This document shows, piece after piece, positions 1 through 3,877 of a DNA stretch of 6,761 bases. Numbering within the stretch: position 1 is the first letter of the stretch; the number at the start of each line of letters is the position of its first letter. The notes below the pieces were generated by a model that did not search any database, was not told the origin of the DNA, and was given only the letters and a program-made list of their open reading frames with translations. The DNA comes from Planctomycetota bacterium. Its GTDB lineage: Bacteria > Planctomycetota > UBA1135 > GCA-002686595. Position numbers and translations under genes: made by a program. Location of the stretch: assembly GCA_011524785.1 (NCBI GenBank), contig WTJQ01000287.1, positions 1 through 6,761 of the forward strand, written 5' to 3'.

Positions 1-1399
1 CGCGCTCGTCGGAGCGGCCCTCGCGCTCCCCCTCACCGCCGTGGGCGCTGGCGCCCAGCGCCCAGCCGAGCAGCAGCTGCCCGTTGGCGACCTGGAGCTC
101 GAGCCGTCGGCTCTCGAGCTCGTCGAGGGCTTCGTCGAGAACCTCCTCGAGGAGCGCCTGACGAGGGGGCTCGTCGTCGGCGTCAGCACGGCGAGCGAGC
201 AGTGGGTCGGGGGCTATGGCGTCGCTCGGGACGATCGCGAGGGTGCACCCCACGGCGACACGCGCTTCGAGCTGGGCTCGATCACCAAGGTGTTCACGGG
301 GCTCCTCCTCACCGAGGCCGTTGCCCGAGACGAGGTCGCTCTCGACACGCCATTGTCGAGCCTCCTCCCGGAGGGCATCGAGCTGGAGGAAGCGGGAGGG
401 CCGATCCAACTCGTCCACCTGGCGACCCACTCCTCCGGTCTCCCCCGCATGCCTCCTGCGTTCAAGCGGACGGACCCCGCGCAGCCCTACACAGGCCACG
501 GAGAGGATGCGACCCTCCGCTACCTGGACCAGCTGCGGGTCCGAACCCTCCCCGGGACGCGCTACGCCTACAGCAACCTCGGTGTCGGCGTCCTTGGCGA
601 GCTGCTGGTCGGAGCCGCCGATGCGAAGGACTACGGAGAGCTCGTGGAGGCCAGGCTCTGCGAGCCTCTCGGTCTGAAGGCGACGACCGCGGCTCGGCCT
701 GGGGCGAGCGAGGACTGCGCCCAGGGGCACGACGCTCTGCTGCGGCCCGTGGACCCCTGGCACTTCGAGGTCATGGCTGGCGCGGGCTGCCTGCGCTCGA
801 CCATGAACGACGTCCTGCGCTTCGGGCGCAGCCAGCTCGCCCCGAGCACGGTGCACGCGCAGGCTCAGGAGGCCGCGTTCCGACCGGCTCAGGGGTCCGG
901 TCCGACCATGGGCCTCGGCTGGCACCTGACCCCGCTCGGCGTGCTCTGGCACAACGGCCAGACCCAGGGCTGCCACTCCTTCCTCGCGCTCGATCGCCGG
1001 GCAGGCCTCGTCGTCGCCGTCCTCTCGAACGCCAGCGGACCCGAGCCGGACCTTCTCGGACAGGGCCTGCTGCGATCCCTGACGGGCAGGAAGCCGGCAC
1101 GGCCTCTCGAGGTTCAGCGCGCGGGCAAGCCGAGTCCCGAACGGATCGAGCGGGTGCTCGGGGAGTACTCCCTCGGCCCCTTGCAGCCGCTCGTCGTGAG
1201 CCGTGAGGGCGGCCTCGTCTCGCTGCAGCTCGGGCTCCAGCAGCCCGTCCGTCTCGACCCCGAGGACGACACGGGCACTTCCTGGTTCTGCCGGGGTGTG
1301 GACGCGCGGATCATGTTCGATGAAGGGCCAGGCGAGGCACCGGGGCTGACGCTCCTCCAGAATGGCCTCGAGCTGCGCGCCACCCGCAAGCGACCATGA
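1..1399 (+). CDS. Serine hydrolase, beta-lactamase/class C family, with C-terminal DUF3471-like domain; 5' partial
   Basis: This is an exported serine hydrolase of the beta-lactamase / penicillin-binding-protein-like family (esterases, D-amino-acid peptidases, class C-like enzymes); the substrate cannot be read from the sequence. Numbering from the GTG at 41, the signature motifs are all present: S-I-T-K with nucleophile Ser80 and Lys83, the LATHSSGLP block at 128-136, Y-S-N at 177-179, and H-N-G at 304-306 in place of KTG. Residues about 367-449 resemble the DUF3471 beta domain often found after such hydrolases (GEYSLGP near the start, LLQNGLELRATR at the end). The frame stays open from base 2 to the GTG and encodes a hydrophobic run ending AVGAGAQ. 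This looks like the h-region and an A-G-A signal peptidase site, so the GTG lies inside the signal peptide and the real start is upstream of the window. The stop overlaps the next gene's ATG. Family assignment is firm; specificity is unknown. Confidence 0.93.
   Translation, partial: ALVGAALALPLTAVGAGAQRPAEQQLPVGDLELEPSALELVEGFVENLLEERLTRGLVVGVSTASEQWVGGYGVARDDREGAPHGDTRFELGSITKVFTGLLLTEAVARDEVALDTPLSSLLPEGIELEEAGGPIQLVHLATHSSGLPRMPPAFKRTDPAQPYTGHGEDATLRYLDQLRVRTLPGTRYAYSNLGVGVLGELLVGAADAKDYGELVEARLCEPLGLKATTAARPGASEDCAQGHDALLRPVDPWHFEVMAGAGCLRSTMNDVLRFGRSQLAPSTVHAQAQEAAFRPAQGSGPTMGLGWHLTPLGVLWHNGQTQGCHSFLALDRRAGLVVAVLSNASGPEPDLLGQGLLRSLTGRKPARPLEVQRAGKPSPERIERVLGEYSLGPLQPLVVSREGGLVSLQLGLQQPVRLDPEDDTGTSWFCRGVDARIMFDEGPGEAPGLTLLQNGLELRATRKRP
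95..121 (+). repeat. Inverted repeat, 9-bp arms, in the serine hydrolase coding region
   Basis: GAGCTCGAG at 95-103 and CTCGAGCTC at 113-121 are exact reverse complements separated by nine bases. They encode the repeated peptide patterns ELE and ALEL near the mature N-terminus. The codons GAG and CTC make such repeats easy to form by chance in this GC-rich gene, so no function is claimed. Confidence 0.4.
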
Positions 1400-1836
1400 A
1401 GCAGGACCGCATCACCGAGCGCTACGGCCGCGACGACGAGCTCGCCGGCCTGGAGGACGACGACACGATCGTCGACGGCCCGGAGGAGCGGGCCCGCAAG
1501 CTGGCGAAGGTGGTCCTGACCGCGTTGGTCGCCGTGCCCGTCACGATCCTGCTGATCCTGACCCTGCGGCCCGAGGGCACCCCACGCGTGACCCGCTGGC
1601 CCAACGGCTACACCCGCACGGAGATCAGCTACCGCGAGGGTCGCCTCGGCCGGGTCCCCCACGGACCCGCTCGAGCGTGGCACGAGAACGGGGTCCTCGC
1701 CGAGGAGGGGCGCTACCGGGAGGGCGTGCCGACCGGGTCCTGGGCGTTCTTCGACGAGGCCGGACGCGAGGTGTCGGCGCCCGCCGAGGCCGAGCGCATG
1801 CTTCCCCCCGAGACGCGCTTCAGCGAGCCCGACTGA
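1396..1836 (+). CDS. Small membrane-anchored protein with MORN/YwqK-like repeats
   Basis: The 146-residue product has three parts. Residues 1-35 are a charged, acidic segment ending in a basic cluster (RARKLAK). Residues about 37-57 form one hydrophobic membrane helix (VVLTALVAVPVTILLILTL). Residues about 66-125 are a soluble part with MORN_2/YwqK-like units: WPNG...EISYREGRLGRVPHG, HENGVLAEEGRYREGVPTG, and a degenerate DEAGRE. The spacing of NG, a Y/R-REG turn and HG/TG-x-W/A is typical of these units. Databases often label such proteins YwqK-family antitoxin, but no toxin partner is visible and that label should not be taken as function. The basic cluster before the helix suggests the N-terminus is cytoplasmic and the repeats are outside. 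The ATG overlaps the upstream TGA as ATGA, and no strong Shine-Dalgarno precedes it, which points to translational coupling with the serine hydrolase. Its last 17 bases overlap the end of the convergent esterase gene. Confidence 0.85.
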   Translation: MKQDRITERYGRDDELAGLEDDDTIVDGPEERARKLAKVVLTALVAVPVTILLILTLRPEGTPRVTRWPNGYTRTEISYREGRLGRVPHGPARAWHENGVLAEEGRYREGVPTGSWAFFDEAGREVSAPAEAERMLPPETRFSEPD

Positions 1837-3817
1837 CCGCGGGCCAGGGATCGGTCCGGAAGCTCGGGGCCGGCAGCCCCGCGGCGTTGAAGAGGTTCGA
1901 AGCGTCCGCAGCTCCCCACGCGAAGCGAACCGCCCGCGCGTCGGGGACCTCGTCGCTCCACACGGTGATCAGGCCCTTGGCCTGCATGACCTCGGCCTTG
2001 GCGGGGCGGAAGACCTGGTCCTTGCCAGCGATGCTGAACCAGCGGCTGGGGTCGTCGCCGCGGAGCTCGAGGCCCTCGGCGTGGTCGAAGCGCAGGATGG
2101 CGTTGGGCCCGTTGATGTCGACGGAGCTCAGCATCGGTCCCTGGTAGGGCACGTCCACGCCGTAGTCCCGCGCGAGCGCGATGAGGGCCAGGCGCCGACC
2201 GACCTCGGCCTTCTCCTGGGGGTGGATGTCCCCGGGATCGCCGATGTCCATCGTCACGGCCTGGCCGGTGTTGGGCAGGCTCAGAGCCATCGTCTGGGCC
2301 TCGCGGAGCTCAGCGGCCTCACCGCGGTCCCCGCCGTAGCCGAAGGGTGCGATCTGGACCCAGTAGAAGGGGAAGTCCCCGCGGCCCCAGCGCGTCCGCC
2401 AGTCGCGGATCATGGCGGGGAAGAGCTCGCGGTACTGGAGGGCGCGCTCGCGGTTCGACTCGCCCTGGTACCAGATGACGCCCCGCATGGCCATCGGAAC
2501 GAGCGGCTCGATCATGCCGTTCGAGAGCGCGGTGGGACCGTTCTGGTCGAACCATCCGCTCGTCGGCATCGGGCCGCCCAGGTCCCCCATGGTGCAGCCG
2601 CGCTTCACGCGCCACTCGCCGTCGAGGACGAGCTCCTCCGAGCCGTCTGCCAGCGCGAGCCGGACCGACGACGGTCCGCTGGAGCTCCAGCCGATCGTGC
2701 CCGCGCCCCCGGTGTCGACAGCACAGACCGCCAGGGTGTTCACGCCTGCGGTGAGCAGTGCTGCAGGAACGGGGTAGGAGCGTGCCGACTGGTAGCGACC
2801 CGGCACGCGCACGGCGCCGATCTCCTGGCCGTTGATCCAGGTGACGTCCATGTCGTCCACGGCGCCGAGGTGCAGGACGAGGTCCTTGCCCTGCCAGTGC
2901 GGCGGGACCTCGAAGGAGCGGCGGAACCAGCCCAGGCCGTCGAAGCCAGCCCACCCGAGCTGCGCGAACATCGTGGGCACCTGCCCCGTCTCCCAGTCCG
3001 CGAGGTCGGTCTGAGGGAGCTGCCAGCGCTCCTTCATGCCGGGGTCGGTCGCCGCCACGCGCGCCCACCACTTGGCCTGCAGCTGTTCGACGGTGTCGCC
3101 GCCTCCGCCGTCGCGCAGGGCTCCGACGCGATCCAGCGTCTCGTCGAAACCGCCCAGGCGGCGCAGGGTCTCCTCACTGGTCCACGCCTCGGCCACGGTG
3201 CCTCCCCAGGCGGAGCGAACGAGCCCGATGGGAACGTCCGGCATCGAGCGCATGAGCTCGCGGCCGAAGAAGTAGGCCGTCGCGCTGAACGGCAGGACGG
3301 TGTTCGGGGTGCAGACCTCCCAGCGAGCCTCGACCTCGTGCTGCGGCGCGGCCGCGATGGTCTTCTCGATGAACCCGAGGCGCAGGAGCGGGTGGTCCGC
3401 CAGCTTCGCGGCGTCGACCCCCTGCTCGAGCCAGGCCATGTTCCACTCCATGTTCGACTGACCGGAGCAGACCCAGACCTCGCCGCTCAGCACGTCCCTC
3501 AGGCTCGCGCTCGCGCCTCCGCTGGTCGCGGTCACGGTGTGAGGTCCACCAGCCTCGGGCGTGGCCAGCTCCACCTGCCAGCGGCCATCCGCGCCCGCAG
3601 TCGTCGCGACGGCTTCCTCACTCCACGAGCCCTGGACCGACACCTCGGCGCCAGGATCCGACGTTCCCCAGATCGCCGCCGCCGTCTCGCGCTGGAGGAC
3701 CATGTGATCCCCGAAGACGTTGGCGAAGCGGACCTCGCCGCCTCCGCAGGCCGGCGTGAGGAGGGTCAGGAACAGGAGGGCACTGGCGGGCAGCATGCGC
3801 GGCATCGTACCGCGCAC
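1820..3817 (-). CDS. Sialate O-acetylesterase-type SGNH esterase, probable lipoprotein
   Basis: This 665-residue protein matches the sialate O-acetylesterase (SASA) family, which removes acetyl groups from sialic acids or, in environmental bacteria, probably from other acetylated glycans. An N-terminal hydrophobic stretch ends in LLTPAC-GGG with Cys24, an imperfect but plausible lipobox, so the protein is probably a cell-envelope lipoprotein. Residues 30-108 form a beta-rich lead domain (VFGDHMVLQR). The SGNH block VCSGQSNMEW carries nucleophile Ser121, GVIWYQGESN lies at 446-455, and GDPGDIHPQEK at 526-536 supplies the likely catalytic His532. Between the two halves, about 297-400, sits a galactose-binding, jelly-roll-like segment resembling those in beta-galactosidases (WFRRSFEVP, LHLGAVDDMDVTWINGQEIG). 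A beta-rich C-terminal part follows 558. The GTG at 3817 is the most upstream start after the preceding in-frame stop and has a weak GGGGCGAG before it; ATGs at 3805 and 3796 also keep the signal peptide. It lies 60 bases behind the fusion gene and is probably co-transcribed with it. Confidence 0.93.
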   Translation of the reverse strand: MRGTMPRMLPASALLFLTLLTPACGGGEVRFANVFGDHMVLQRETAAAIWGTSDPGAEVSVQGSWSEEAVATTAGADGRWQVELATPEAGGPHTVTATSGGASASLRDVLSGEVWVCSGQSNMEWNMAWLEQGVDAAKLADHPLLRLGFIEKTIAAAPQHEVEARWEVCTPNTVLPFSATAYFFGRELMRSMPDVPIGLVRSAWGGTVAEAWTSEETLRRLGGFDETLDRVGALRDGGGGDTVEQLQAKWWARVAATDPGMKERWQLPQTDLADWETGQVPTMFAQLGWAGFDGLGWFRRSFEVPPHWQGKDLVLHLGAVDDMDVTWINGQEIGAVRVPGRYQSARSYPVPAALLTAGVNTLAVCAVDTGGAGTIGWSSSGPSSVRLALADGSEELVLDGEWRVKRGCTMGDLGGPMPTSGWFDQNGPTALSNGMIEPLVPMAMRGVIWYQGESNRERALQYRELFPAMIRDWRTRWGRGDFPFYWVQIAPFGYGGDRGEAAELREAQTMALSLPNTGQAVTMDIGDPGDIHPQEKAEVGRRLALIALARDYGVDVPYQGPMLSSVDINGPNAILRFDHAEGLELRGDDPSRWFSIAGKDQVFRPAKAEVMQAKGLITVWSDEVPDARAVRFAWGAADASNLFNAAGLPAPSFRTDPWPAVSRAR

Positions 3818-3877
3818 GCTCGCCCCGGGACCGTCCTCGACGATCCAGAGGCCCCGCCATCGAGCGATGGCTGATCG
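3818..3877 (-). other. Intergenic spacer between fusion gene and esterase gene
   Basis: This 60-base gap is the only clear non-coding stretch in the window. On the minus strand it starts after the TGA of the fusion gene and ends at the GTG of the esterase. It holds one short hairpin (3856-3871) and a weak purine-rich GGGGCGAG just before the GTG. I see no convincing -35/-10 pair and no T-rich terminator tail, which supports read-through transcription of both genes. The gap is a multiple of three with no other stop, so the esterase frame is the same frame as the end of the fusion gene. Confidence 0.6.
3856..3871 (-). repeat. Short inverted repeat (hairpin) downstream of the fusion gene stop
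   Basis: The arms GCCATC and GATGGC form a 6-bp stem around a 4-base loop, beginning 7 bases after the TGA on the minus strand. There is no T tract after it, so it is not a canonical intrinsic terminator. It could slow 3' exonuclease decay or attenuate transcription into the esterase gene, or it could be chance in GC-rich DNA. Confidence 0.3.

Noticed and set aside
1..1399. Antibiotic-resistance beta-lactamase
   Set aside because: The H-N-G third motif, DUF3471-like tail and overall pattern fit the broad esterase/peptidase members of the family; nothing points to true beta-lactam hydrolysis.
1396..1836. Toxin-antitoxin locus, based on the YwqK-like repeats
   Set aside because: No small toxin-like gene is adjacent; the coupled neighbour is a typical exported serine hydrolase, and the protein is membrane-anchored.
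2081..3874. 597-residue plus-strand open frame opposite the esterase
   Set aside because: It lies antisense to a gene with clear SGNH motifs, is rich in Arg, Ala, Gly, His and Val with no recognisable domain, and is explained by high GC at third codon positions.
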